Assembly: GCF_964355755.1 (NCBI RefSeq)
Contig: NC_092677.1
Location: 3,663,001 to 3,727,000, forward strand
Direction: 5' to 3'
DNA from: Antedon mediterranea
Lineage: Eukaryota; Echinodermata; Crinoidea; Comatulida; Antedonidae
DNA: 64,000 nucleotides
The position numbers and the translations under genes are program-made. The notes beneath the pieces were generated by a model, which ran no database searches, was not told the origin of the DNA, and saw only the letters and a program-made list of their open reading frames with translations. Positions 22,001-32,599 of this stretch are shown here, piece after piece. Each line of letters opens with the position of its first letter. Position 1 is the stretch's first letter.

Positions 22001-22665
22001 ATTTTGCTAGACTTACAAAAACTAAATTTTTTATAACTATATCAGGTCCTAATTTGTGGAATCATATCCCACCAAATATCAAAACGTCAATATCATTATT
22101 TACTTTCCGAAAAAAGTTAAAGAATCATTATATATCTAAATATTATACTGCTTAGTTAATATGCTTATTATCATTATTTATACTCATATACTATTTGTGT
22201 CTTACACAAAATATTAGTTGTTGTTTATTATTGCAATCTTTAATCTATACTATATATAATGTATATATAGTATATACTATATATATACTGGAATTATAAT
22301 TTATGTATACATATTTTTTTTTCATTTACCAATATCGGTAGTTATTTCATTTATAATTAATATGAAACTATTGAAATATAATTTAAATAATTTTTATAAA
22401 GAAGATGTTAGTTATGTTATTATACTGTAATTTTTTATCCTAAATTATATAATTATATATTCTAGGTTATTTTTATTTTTTTAGTAATGTGTTTTGTTAT
22501 GGGTCCCTACGAGACAAGTTTTTAACTTCTAGAAGGGATCCATGATAATAATGACTACCAATTACTGCTTTATCTATGTTCACTTTAATATCTTTTTTCT
22601 ATTTTGTATATATTCATTCATTATTATCTAAATAAATATTATCTGAATCTAAATAAATATTATCT
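22001..22665 (+). mobile_element. CR1/L2-like 3' fragment inserted in family A exon
   Basis: Encodes the typical C-terminal block FITISGPNLWNHIPPNI then FTFRKKLKNHYI, a stop at 22153-22155, an AT-rich 3' UTR, and a two-copy terminal repeat of GAATCTAAATAAATATTATCT. It splits family A exon 1 sequence, in frame with it upstream, so the open frame 21838-22155 is a gene-retrotransposon chimera. Breakpoints are uncertain by a few bases, and no clear target duplication is seen. Confidence 0.8.
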
Positions 22666-22824
22666 GAAGATCACACGAGCAATTGAGCATGCTGGTGAGA
22701 ATGTGAACGTCAATTTCATATTCACTTATTTAAAACCATTTCAAGATATGAAATTGTCGTCCTCTGGGAAGAAGTTATCGGCCAAGAATAACGGGGCACC
22801 TTCTTCTCTAGAGTCAGAAGCCTT
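22666..22824 (+). pseudogene. resumed exon 1 of disrupted family A copy
   Basis: The second half of exon 1 after the insertion. It keeps the LSSSGKK motif and a good GTAAGAC donor in the same phase as the intact gene (AG/C across the junction). Listed separately because it is the clearest sign that the insertion split a real exon. Confidence 0.7.
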
Positions 22825-23142
22825 GAGGTAAGACAACATTATTACTTCTGCTTTTAATATGTTTTTTTTTTGCTATGGAAACCTTCAAACAATAGCCCGT
22901 TTTCCATTCTCAATCATTTATACGGATCAGGTGCCGTTTTCAGCCACCTCGACTTATATGGACTATACCATTATAAAAAGATGGGAGAATAGGGGTGTCC
23001 CATTTATTAATTGAGTGTGTTAATGTGTTAAAATACTGCTGCTTTTGTTCTTTTGTTTAGTGCATTATGTTTCAGCAACAAAGCGAAAACAACTACGCCC
23101 TGCATGCTGTAGAATTAATTTCAGTTTTCAAGTTAATACAGT
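22825..23142. other. start of expanded intron 1, no gene seen
   Basis: AT-rich intron sequence up to the microsatellite tail of the L2-like element. Nothing else is supported. Confidence 0.5.
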
Positions 23143-23145
23143 ATA

Positions 23146-23181
<36 letters not shown>

Positions 23182-23334
23182 TTGTATAGCGCACATTTAT
23201 ACAACATTTAATATTATAATCAGCGGCGCTTCACATCAATTAGTATCGTAACATTCTTTGAAATATAGTGCTTTTAAATGTTTTTTAAACTGATTATAGT
23301 CGTCTAAGTGCTTAATGTGACTTGGTAATCTGTT

Positions 23335-24108
23335 CTAAATTTTGGGTCCTGCTACGGCGAATGAACGGTCAGCAAATGTCTTTCGTTTAGTTCGTGGGAT
23401 TGTCAGGTTATAATTGCTGGCGCTTGAACGAGTACGGCGAGAAACATTCCGGACAGTAAGAATATCTCTCAGGTAACTTGGAGCGGAACCTTTAAGCGAA
23501 AGCCATACAAGACACGCTATTTTGAATTGATATCTATGAGACATCGGAAGCCAGTGCAAGGATCGCATGGCGTTAGTTGCACTGTCATACCGACCTTTCC
23601 TGACAATTATTTTCGCAGCTTGGTGCAGTAACCTCTTCATTGGAGCAAGGGTATTAGCAGGTAGACCATAATACAATGCATTGGCGTAATCAATATGTGA
23701 CAGCACGAGCGATTGAACTAGTTGTTGGCAAAGGTCCTTGGAGAGAAATTTGCGGATTTGACGAATATAGTATAAATTAACAGCTATCGTTCTGCATTTA
23801 TCACGTATGTGGTTCTTGAAAGATAGCTGGTCGTCGATATTAACACCAAGGTATTTTACAGATGAACCACGTGGTATTCTGTCCTGACATACGATGATAT
23901 GATCTTTCTCGCATTTCAGGAGTTGAGCTCTGCTTCCCAATAGTATGAACTCTGTTTTTTCACTGTTCATTTTTAGTCTGTTGGACTTCATCCAGTCGTT
24001 GATGGATATGAGGCACTCTTGTAATTTGGTGATTGTATTTTCCATACTAGAACTAGAATTTGGATTAAATGAATCATACACTGAGTGATCATCGGCATAT
24101 CCCATCAC
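23335..24108 (-). pseudogene. L2-like RT C-terminal half
   Basis: Longest surviving frame of the L2-like element: GYADDHSVYDSF (catalytic YADD), WMKSNRLKMNSEKTEFILLG, YLGVNIDDQLSFKNHI and the helical C-terminal domain with ALYYGLPANTLAPMKRL and LHWLPMSHRYQFKI. The premature TAG sits in the conserved tail motif, and coding similarity continues another 100 bp to 23236. Catalysis would need the upstream RT half, which is out of frame. Confidence 0.85.
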
Positions 24109-24434
24109 AGAAATATCAAACTTACTGATATGATCTTGTAAAGTGCTGGCATAATTATATGGTGTATAGAACTGGACCGCATATACTACCCTGAGGTACA
24201 GAGAAGGACAAATTGGCTGTCTCCGAGTTACTTTCGCCGATTGTTACGTTGGCAAATCGAGGACGAAGGTAAGTATCAAACCAGTTCAATGCCGCATTGG
24301 CCACTCCGAATTTGTTCTGCAAAACGTCGAGGAGTACTTCGTGGTTCACTGTGTCGAAGGCGGCTGACAAGTCTATACATACCAGCGCAGACACCCTTTG
24401 CAGCTCCATATTCCAGAGTACGTCATTGGTTAAC

Positions 24435-25813
24435 TTAAAGTGGAGCTCCACCCAGAAAATTACTATTTTTCATACATTTCAACTATTATTTAAAAATATC
24501 ATCCCTTATACTTCATATTTGTTTGAATTTTTTTTCAATGAGTACGATTTTCTTGAAAATCACGCCTTTTGGCGTTTTGGGGGGATACCTTGTAATTTCC
24601 TATTCTTTTACATGCAAAAGGGGGGTATATTTGAATAATCCTAAAAAATTCATTTCTTCACCAAAAAAAAAAAGTAAAATATCTATTAATGTAATTTTTC
24701 CAGATCTTTCTATTTCTGGTATTTTTATCACGTATACATTGCGCAATTTTGCGTAAATAGACACTTTCCCCCGTTCGTGTCCAATTGGGTTTTTTATTTT
24801 GCTAGGGAGTACGATCACGTGACATTTTTCACAATCACACTACTGCAGCTGCTGGCGATCTGTTATTTTGTCGCGATGTTATTTTTGACGGGCGAAAAGT
24901 ATTAAAACATTCTGAATGTGACCCTATTATGTTTCACAGTGTAATAATGTGATTATGAGACTATTACTAAAATGTCAAATTTAACGAGATTTGAGAAAGA
25001 CGTGGCTATAAATTCAATAAAGCTAGGCCTAGGCCTACTAGAGTGTAGGTATGTACCGATGCTGCTTGGCCTCTAGCTGGGCTAGGCTGACAGCAGTGAA
25101 GTTTGTTTTGCTGGCACCCGACCTTGGCCTACCCATGGGCCATGATAGGGTGCCTGAATAGTTGCTTTTCAGTCAGGTCTAAGCTTGCACATCTCTTTAC
25201 TACTCTTGTTCTGTATGCTATAGGATTTTGTGTTTCACAATTCTTAATGTGCGAGAAAACCCAGGAACGATAAATGGGGCGAAACGACCATGAATACATA
25301 GGCCTCTAGACAAAAATTCTAGGCTAGCTAGGCTGAGCTAGGCCATGGAGTATGGCTGGGCCTAGCCCTAGCTTAAAGTTAAAAAATCTTATTATTATGC
25401 TGTTGTTGTACAGTGAAAATCATGAGGTTACATGTAAATTAAATACTGACATTCTTATCGGAAATATTACTTAGGCCTAAACAAATCGTATTAATTGTGT
25501 GTATAAAATTTATTCCCCATTTTTCGACACACAATTTACCAAAGGGGAGACATTTCATCAATGCGTTGACCGGCGACTAAAACGCGTCAGTCGCTAAGTG
25601 TAACGCGTTTTGCGACGTATTGTAAACTAATAACCCCTAAGTTACTGAAAAACTGTAATGTGTTAAAAAACACTATTTCCTGACCGATTTTTTAGAAATG
25701 AGTTTTTGGAAAATATTTCCGTATTTTCCTGTTTTTTTTTATGTAATTACTTTCAATTAAACATACTTAAACATGATATAAGCTGAGAAAGTCTGAGTGT
25801 AGCTCCACTTTAA
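24435..25813. mobile_element. TTAA-flanked 1.37-kb non-autonomous transposon (piggyBac-like)
   Basis: Ends TTAAAGTGGAGCTCCAC and, inverted, TTAAAGTGGAGCTACAC, with TTAA at both outer edges. Removing it and one TTAA restores the L2-like frame across a conserved TETALVKLTNDVL segment, which proves an insertion. No transposase is encoded. The interior has a run of AGGCCTAGGCCTA and GCTAGGC words at 25020-25380. The TTAA target preference is the piggyBac hallmark; family membership is inferred from target and ends only. Confidence 0.88.
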
Positions 25814-26830
25814 CCAAAGCCGTCTCTGTGCTAAAACCTTACCGATAGGCAGATTGGTACGCCGGTAATAAGGTATTGTTTTCAACATAAGCTATATGAA
25901 TTGGTTCAAGCATGCGCGTTCAACCAGCTTGGATACGAAGGACAGATTGCTTACTGGCTTATAATTTCTGAGGATACATTCAACACCCTTCTTTTTTATA
26001 AGCGGTTTTATAACTGATATTTTCCATCTATGAGCAAATACGCCGTTACACAACGAGTTGTTGATCATCCTTGTAATAAGTGGTAGAAGTGTATCCAGAT
26101 GCTGTTTCACCAGTGTCGACGGTAGGGGGTCAGTGGAGCAGGTTGTTGGTTTTGCGCATAATGATCAACTTCCTAACATCATCTTCGCTAACTTCCTGAA
26201 ATGCAATAAATTCATTTGCCATTTGCCGTTCTTGTTCATACAAAGGGAAGTGTTCCAATTCCTCTCGTATTTTCTCTATTTTGCCCATAAAGTAAGATAT
26301 GAAGTCGTCTGCTAACTGTTTATCAGTTTCATGTGGTGGAAGTGGGTTATTTTTACGTCTACCAATGAGCTCAAACACGATCTTGTAAAGCTTTTTTGAG
26401 TTGTTGCCAGCTTCTTTGATAGCACCATTAATGAATTCGTACTTGGCTAAACAAAGATAACGTTTGTATGAATTGCGTATAGATCATTGTAAGCTGACCT
26501 ATTTTCGTCGGTGGCAGACTTCCGTAAGGTCTTCTCAGCACGACGAAGTTGCTTCTTCAACACATTAGCCTCGTCATCAAACCAAGGTAACGATCTTCTG
26601 ACAGTGGTAGTTTTCTCAACAATAGGAGCATGCTTATCCAGAGCAGCAAGTAGTTGAGTGTTGTAGTGATTTGCCAAATCGTCGATATCATCGATATTCG
26701 TTGATGATATAACTACTTGAGACAAAGCTTCATCAAAGTTCGTGTGATCTATTTTATTTATCTTTCGAAACTTTTGGCGGTAACATTTCGGTTTTGGTCT
26801 CGATAAAATAGTCTCTACAATATAATATAG

Positions 26831-27646
26831 CTATTATGGCTTTTTTTCTATATAATTTTTTAGGAATCCCTTCCCTAATACGGATATTAGGTGGATATTA
26901 TTGAATAATTTTTAAACTGATTTATTGTTTGTGTATCTACAATCGTTTCATTTATTTACATTTAACATTAAATGTATCAGGTCAGCAAAACAAAAATACA
27001 TAATATTATTATGTCTAATAATCTATTACCCGTTTGTTTCTGTATCTACAATCGTTTCATTTACATCAAGTAGGCCTAGTCGTAATTTACTATAGTACAG
27101 TCAAACAAGGTGATCAGTAAAACGAAAATACATATTATTATGTCCAATTAATCTATTACCCGTTTGTTTCTGTATCTACAATCTGACCATTTAATGACAC
27201 AAAATGAATAGCATCATTGAAGCGTATAGAAACTTTAATGGAAAATGAATCTTTCACTGAATAAATAACATCTCATCAACAGTCTTTTTAGTTTAATAAC
27301 ACATCAAAATTGTTAGGCCTATTTATAATCGGGTTAATTATTATATACTAGCACAAATGCCACGACATTTATGTCGATTATCGGAAATATTTCTGTTATG
27401 AAGAGCAATCAAACCGCTTTTTTGATTTGATAAAAATATTGTAAGGAATACGTGTGTAAAGCATGATAGAAGATCTCTTCTTATTAAAAATCAGAATGTA
27501 TTCTCCATTGCTGTATGGCTACATTGCTGTATTATGTAAACTTATTTAATTTATTAATTAATATCTTGGGATCAGATGGGTTAATGAATGTTTAATTCTA
27601 GTGCGTGTAAACATAGCCCCGGTATTTAACTCTTTTTTTATTGTAG
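26831..27646. other. rest of expanded intron 1
   Basis: AT-rich, with a direct duplication: TTATTATGTCTAATAATCTA then CCCGTTTGTTTCTGTATCTA near 27005-27050, and again near 27135-27180 with CCAATTAATC. No gene seen. Confidence 0.55.
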
Positions 27647-28372
27647 CTTTGAAGTCCTACGGAGCTGTTTCGGTGCAAAATTTCGGGAAACCGAAACTGA
27701 AATAGAGTATTTCCCTGACGGAGGCTCCAAAGTTGACTTCACATGCAGTATAAATATCATCAAACTGGGTGTGTCGGTTACACGGAGTATAGAAAAAATG
27801 AGATTAAAGAACAAGAAAAGAAAGAACAAGATCAGAAAAGACTCTTTAAATATAGGCATAGATGATTATGAAACAACACTGACAAGGAAACTTAAGGGTA
27901 CGCACATTGCGTTTGAAAGTAACAACATTTTATTTAGAAACATTATTTATACCGTAGGCATATGCCTATTTACCGGTACCAAAACTATTTTGTATGTGTT
28001 TTGTATGTGGCCTAATTTCACACGCTGAAATTTCACTGTAAAAAAATGCTATATGCCTATATACTACTGCACATACTTTTTGTAATTTCATCACCGAAGT
28101 TGTGTTGCAGTTTTAACGAATAGGCCTAATATGTTCTATTTTTTTTTTATTCTGCAGAATTACAAAACGCAACAAAGAACGCGATGAAGCAATGGAACAA
28201 ATCGATCATGTTCGTCTGGGCAGAGTCTCCCCGAATTGCTGATTTAATTAATTCCGCATGGGAGAATATTAAGGAAGCTTTAAAAACTAATACTATTCTC
28301 ATTGTAGTTCTAGTTAAAGAGGAGCATTGCTCAATGTTTGATAATAATAAACGTAACAAGAAGACATCTTAA

Positions 28373-28640
28373 TTAACAGTAACAAGGAGGAGGAGGAGGA
28401 GGAGGAGGAGGGGGTGGCGGCGGTGCGGCGGCAGCGATAGTGGTGGGTGGGTGGTGATAATTTAAGATAAAAACATTTTTACAGGATATAAATGCTGATA
28501 AACTTAATATTATTAATAATATAGACAATTGTCACATGAGTATGTTTGAATAAATATTATCCTGTACAAATGAAAACGTGTGTAAAGTGAAACATTCAAG
28601 GGATACCACATTGCTGTCTGTGACTTTTCAACTTATACGG
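28373..28640 (+). repeat. 3' flank of disrupted family A copy
   Basis: Inverted counterpart of 11340-11660, including a GGA microsatellite at 28385-28412, GGTGGCGGCGGTGCGGCGG, GGTGGGTGGGTGGTGATAAT and ATATAGACAATTGTCACATG. Confidence 0.8.
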
Positions 28641-28714
28641 AAAAGAGTAAAATCATTTTTTGAGTTTATTATCTCACTTCAGTATGATTTGTGAATAGGC
28701 CTACTTTACAGCTA

Positions 28715-28880
28715 CCATACACTTTAAAAACAGCGGGTTTCTCGTATCTATATCTATATCCAGTTTCAGCTCGATCGGAGCAATTTGAAAATGTTGAGAT
28801 TTTACCTTGACATTGACGACCTAACGAACCAATTCCTTCCAAATCCGAGCTGTTGCACCCACCAAGTTTGAAAACCGTGC
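28715..28880 (-). repeat. dispersed repeat (ATCGAGCTGAAACTTG type), inverted copy
   Basis: Reverse complement carries TTTTCAAACTTGGTGGGTGC, TTCGTTAGGTCGTCAATGTC, CTCAACATTTTCAAATTGC and GATCGAGCTGAAACTGG, in the same order as 10795-10925. Confidence 0.65.
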
Positions 28881-30076
28881 GACCGACACTGACACGCAAT
28901 TTTGCTTAATTATAGTAAGATTGGAAAAATAATTGGCCCCCACTCCTAATTTCTGAGGGAAAACAATTATTAGGCCTATTAATATTGTAAGATATATTTT
29001 ATCGAACTAATTTCTAGTACTGGTAACCAATATATTCAATATTACAGTACAACGTCTAATTCACGAACTCAATTTCATTGCGGTTCGTACGCGTCGATAT
29101 ATCTGGGCTGTATCAAAGTTACAGGGACCATGAGTGTGAATCAAGTTACACTGTACTTACTATAAGGACTTAAGGACGCACTTGTCTGGCCTGGCGGTGT
29201 CCTTTTGTACATTTATAAAGTAATATATTTAGAAGTTGGCACAGCTCACGCCTAGCTCACGCGTCGACATCTGGGTCCCATGCTATACTACATCCAGGGA
29301 CCAAAATGTGAATCAAGTTACTTACTAAGGACAAGGACTGTCCTGTAAGAATCGGCAATTCATCATTCGCAATTTACAAGTCTGCCGACTGTCCCTTTCG
29401 TTGAGTTGTTTATAATTATTACTCGAACGCCTAGAATGTAGAATATGTAGCTAATAATATCGCGCACACTCGCATCATGTACAACAAAAAGTAAACGCTT
29501 TACTGTGTACACCACATAAACAGAGGGAGAGAGAGGGCGGTCTTCGAGTTTCGGATTAAACCAAAGATAGTGTATTTAGTTAGTAGGTCTATTTTTATTT
29601 GTTCTTTACATTACAATTTATAAAACGCACAATTCAATGTCACAATAATATTGAATATAATGTTTCATTTTCTATTATAAGATTAGATTAGTACAGATAA
29701 AGAACCTCTAGGCTAGGCCTACTAGGCCAGGGTTTCTATACTAGGCCTAGCCTAGGGAGGGGAGGCCCAGGCCTAGGCTATTCTTTATTGGTAGCTGTAA
29801 TGACCCGAGGAGGTTGTTGTGGTATGCGAGGCGTACTTTACGTCGAGGTACAGTGGGAATCCGGGACGATTCGGCCCACTTTTGGTGGTGCGATAATGTA
29901 GTACTGTAAAAAAAAAAATCAATCCAAATGTTGTAACTCTACATGGCTTTGGTTTTCCATGTGGTAGAGCGCCGCATACGTCGGGATGTTATATAACTTT
30001 TTAAATTTCCAATGCAAAAATCACGGAATGCTTATTCTTCTGATATATATTCTTTGTTTAAATGCATTATTTTTAG
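28881..30076. other. upstream region of family B gene
   Basis: Contains an imperfect tandem duplication of about 170 bp (GTACGCGTCGATATATCTGGG at 29088 and ACGCGTCGACATCTGGGTCC at 29260, each followed by GTGAATCAAGTTAC), and a cluster of CTAGGCCTA/CCTAGG words at 29707-29785. The decayed family B copy has a similar CTAGGCCTAG cluster upstream (17580-17645). The family B first coding exon follows an acceptor at 30071-30076, so a 5' non-coding exon probably lies here, unplaced. Confidence 0.5.
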
Positions 30077-30086
30077 GAAAGAAATC

Positions 30087-31588
30087 ATGGATGAACAGCA
30101 TGAAAAAGACTCTGCAGTTTTAGACCTAGGAGACCCATTAAAAAAACGGAGTGATTCTGTTGGTGAACATATTCTTTATAGTGGCCAACAAATTCAAACA
30201 ACGTTAAACTTGAGGTACATCATCTCAGCTCTTGTTTATTTTTATATGGTGGATCCAAGCTGTTTGGAAGAGAAAAGGGAGGGAGCGAAAACCTTCCTTA
30301 GGACTTTCAAAAACATCTTTGGTACTAAGTTATTGCTTATTAAAATATTAATAACAAGTTTGAAATAGTGTGATTTAAACAACAGATTTAATAAATTGTT
30401 TACTATGCTATTTTTAATATTATATATACGGTGTAGGCCTTCACACTACAATTTCCCAGCTATATGAATAGCAGATAGGTTTCTTTATCTTTTTAATGCG
30501 TTACCTTTACAGGGATAGTGCTGAGACAGAGGCAGTGTCTGTATTAACAAGTTTAGGACGTAAAAGAAATGCAAATGTCAGTCTTTCACAGAATTCTCCC
30601 GATGCAACAGAAGATACACAACCAAAGAAAAAAAGGTGATTCATTATTCAAGTCAAGTTAATACTCCGACAACTTAGAATTTAGTAGAGAGAGAGAAGAG
30701 AGAGCTGGTTTTTGTTAGAAACCGGAAAAAGTGTTAAGCCCTTAAGCCCTGTCTACACCTTCAAACTACATAGTTTGACCAAATAAAGTGTGATTTGCCT
30801 AAAATATTGGTTGTGATATACCCAATGGTAGTGATATGACATCATCATGTCCATATACAGTATGTGTAGACAGAGCTGCATTTGTAACTTTTTATTAAGT
30901 TATTTGTTTTTATTTTAGAGATTCAAATGTAAGCCTATTTCAAAATGACACAGAAATGCCATATTTTCACAAAGGCAACTGCCGAGGAATGACCGCTCTC
31001 AACGTTGTGAATATATTGATAGAAAAACAACACGTGACGTGTAGAAAACGGCCGTTTAGTTGTAAAGAAAACGCTGTGTTTTTAGTAGAGCTGTCCAGTA
31101 AGTGTTTATTCGAAGACATCACATTTGACGACATGACGTGGCTCAGCTCAGGGAAACGTAAATACAGTTTAACAATCAATAAAAACGGTGTTCAAATTTT
31201 ACCAAAACACAGCAGTACAAACTATGTTTTGATACGTATGTACAGAAAAAACAAATCGAATGAAAACTTTCGCTGTATAATTAGTTACATAAATGATCGC
31301 GAGGTTATTTTAAATAATCAAGTTTTAATACAGTACTATTTTATTGGCCAGCCGTCGTCATTTAGCGTTAAACCGCATGGGAATTCGAAAAACGTTACAT
31401 CGTTTAAACCAACGAAACCGTCGACAAAACGGCTGTTAAAAGAGCTTTTACGAGTTAAACCGCCGGCTGAAGCGGTACGTGAAGTTAGACGCATCGTTGA
31501 AGGCGGCGAGAAAACGAAGAACGCTTGCGGCGATCTGCCACTGGGGAAACAACAAGCGTATGACATGAACAGAAGGAAAAAGAAATAA
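30087..31588 (+). CDS. family B gene, three exons, transposon-protein-like
   Basis: Exons 30087-30214, 30513-30635 and 30919-31588 join in phase to 306 codons. Exon 1 starts MDEQHEKDSAV after a TTTTTAG acceptor. Exon 2 encodes LTSLGRKRN and PKKKR, basic and serine-rich. Exon 3 encodes HKGNCRGMTALNVVN, ENAVFLVELSSKCLFEDITF, a DDMTWLSSGKRKYSL block, PSSFSVKPHGNSKN, and ends with LPLGKQQAYDMNRRKKK. The exon 3 layout reminds me of the N-terminal part of uncharacterised invertebrate proteins, some followed by a MULE-type transposase domain; here nothing follows, so this is either a stand-alone domesticated protein or a truncated mobile-element gene. Recognition is from memory. The decayed copy at 17829 supports the splice sites. 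Confidence 0.7.
30745..30875. mobile_element. MITE family 1 copy in family B intron 2
   Basis: Starts CCCTGTCTACACCTTCAAAC and ends TGTGTAGACAGAGCTGC, with GTGATATGACATCATCATGT inside. The right arm is shortened. Equivalent position to the copy in the decayed paralogue. Confidence 0.75.
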
Positions 31589-32039
31589 CAAAGAACATAT
31601 ATTTATAAATGATTTATGATATATGATGATAATTTATAATATATTTTGTATTTTCAAACGGGAATAACTAGGCTGATCGTTAAAAGTACAATAAAAGAAT
31701 TTAAACAGCTAAAACACGAAGAAGTGGTTATAAAGTGTCAACTCCATATTTATATACAAGTACGTACGGTATTATATGTTTTCTTATGACCTAGAACTCA
31801 TATTGAAGACCTTAGTTCGATTGGAATAGTGAAAACGCCACTGACTACCATCCTCTGTCAAACAGTAGGGCTTCCGTCTAACCATCAACATTGTTTCCTT
31901 TAAATATATAGGTTTATCCTTATTGACTGACTGGGGTGGTGCTGCGGTGCAGTAATGTGAAGAAGCGCTTGGAAGCTTTGAGTAAGCACTATAAGATTGA
32001 CGCATTACTGTATTATTAATAGGGTAGTCGTTGTATTAA
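31589..32039. other. 3' flank of family B gene
   Basis: AT-rich 3' region. A segment at about 31950-32025 (TAATGTGAAGAAGCGCTT, AGCACTATAAGATTGACGCA, then TATTATTAATA) resembles the tail of the tRNA-derived SINE at 62031-62285. A truncated SINE is likely. No gene seen. Confidence 0.45.
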
Positions 32040-32190
32040 AACATAAAAGCTATGTCTAACTATCAAACTAGTTTGACAAAAAATTGTGATGTGCCCAAAT
32101 ATTATAGTGATATGACATCATCGTGTCCATGTATGGGCACATCACATTTTTTGTCACATAAAATGTGGTAGTGCAGACAGAGCTTTACAT
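32040..32190. mobile_element. MITE family 1, full copy
   Basis: Ends AAGCTATGTCTAACTATCAAACTAG and GTGGTAGTGCAGACAGAGCTT, with complementary GTGATGTGCCCAAAT and GGGCACATCAC arms. It lies directly upstream of the 23-bp minisatellite. Confidence 0.85.
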
Positions 32191-32210
32191 ACCTCTCGGG
32201 CGTTTTACCG

Positions 32211-32578
32211 AAAAGTGTCATGGGGGTCTGCCGAACAGTGTCACGGGGGTCTGCCGAACAGTGTCATGGGGGTCTGCCGAACAGTGTCATGGGGGTCTGC
32301 CGGACAGTGTCATGGGGGTCTGCCGAACAGTGTCATGGGGGTCTGCCGAACAGTGTCATGGGGGTCTGCCGAACAGTGTCATGGGGGTCTGCCGAACAGT
32401 GTCATGGGGGTCTGCCGAACAGTGTCACGGGGGTCTGCCGAACAGTGTCATGGGGGTCTGCCGAACAGTGTCATGGGGGTCTGCCGGACAGTGTCATGGG
32501 GGTCTGCCGAACAGTGTCATGGGGGTCTGCCGAACAGTGTCATGGGGGTCTGCCGAACAGTGTCATGGGGGTCTGCCG
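32211..32578 (+). repeat. 23-bp minisatellite, 16 units
   Basis: Sixteen units of GTGTCATGGGGGTCTGCCGAACA (rotated), almost identical, with variants GTCACGGGG and CCGGACA. The unit is not a multiple of three and has no stop in any forward frame, so all three frames are open across it. These are not genes. High uniformity implies recent expansion. Confidence 0.97.
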
Positions 32579-32599
32579 AACAGAGGAGTGGTTCTCAAA

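Larger units (their letters stand above)
23143..26830 (-). mobile_element. L2-like non-LTR retrotransposon, 5'-truncated and decayed
   Basis: Reads from about 26830 down to an ATT-microsatellite tail at 23143-23180. In order on the minus strand: linker after the endonuclease (LPWFDDEANVLKKQLRRAEK), RT blocks (WKISVIKPLIKKKG, NYKPVSNLSFVSKLVE), motif A VCIDLSAAFDTVNH, PQGSICGPVLYTI, the YADD motif near 24100, then KYLGVNIDDQLSF and a FKKHLKALYF end with a stop at 23236-23238. A frameshift precedes YADD, and a TGG to TAG change truncates the conserved GPKIWN motif near 23335. The endonuclease is missing. It is split by the TTAA element at 24435-25813 and lies in the intron of the disrupted family A copy. 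Confidence 0.9.
21838..28372 (+). pseudogene. family A gene, copy disrupted by retrotransposons
   Basis: Exon 1 starts at 21838 with a basic stretch and RERPPEE, IGPNFTVKL, matching the intact gene. It is then broken at about 22000 by a retrotransposon tail and resumes at 22666 (KITRAIEHAGEN, LSSSGKKL), ending at a GTAAGA donor after 22824. Exons 2 (27647-27897) and 3 (28158-28372) are open and spliceable in the same phases; exon 3 keeps SIMFVWAESPRIADL and ends in a longer lysine-rich tail. Intron 1 has grown to 4.8 kb by insertion of an L2-like element. Exon 2 differs most from the intact copy. As read, the protein would stop inside the insertion at 22155 unless splicing bypasses it. Confidence 0.7.
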
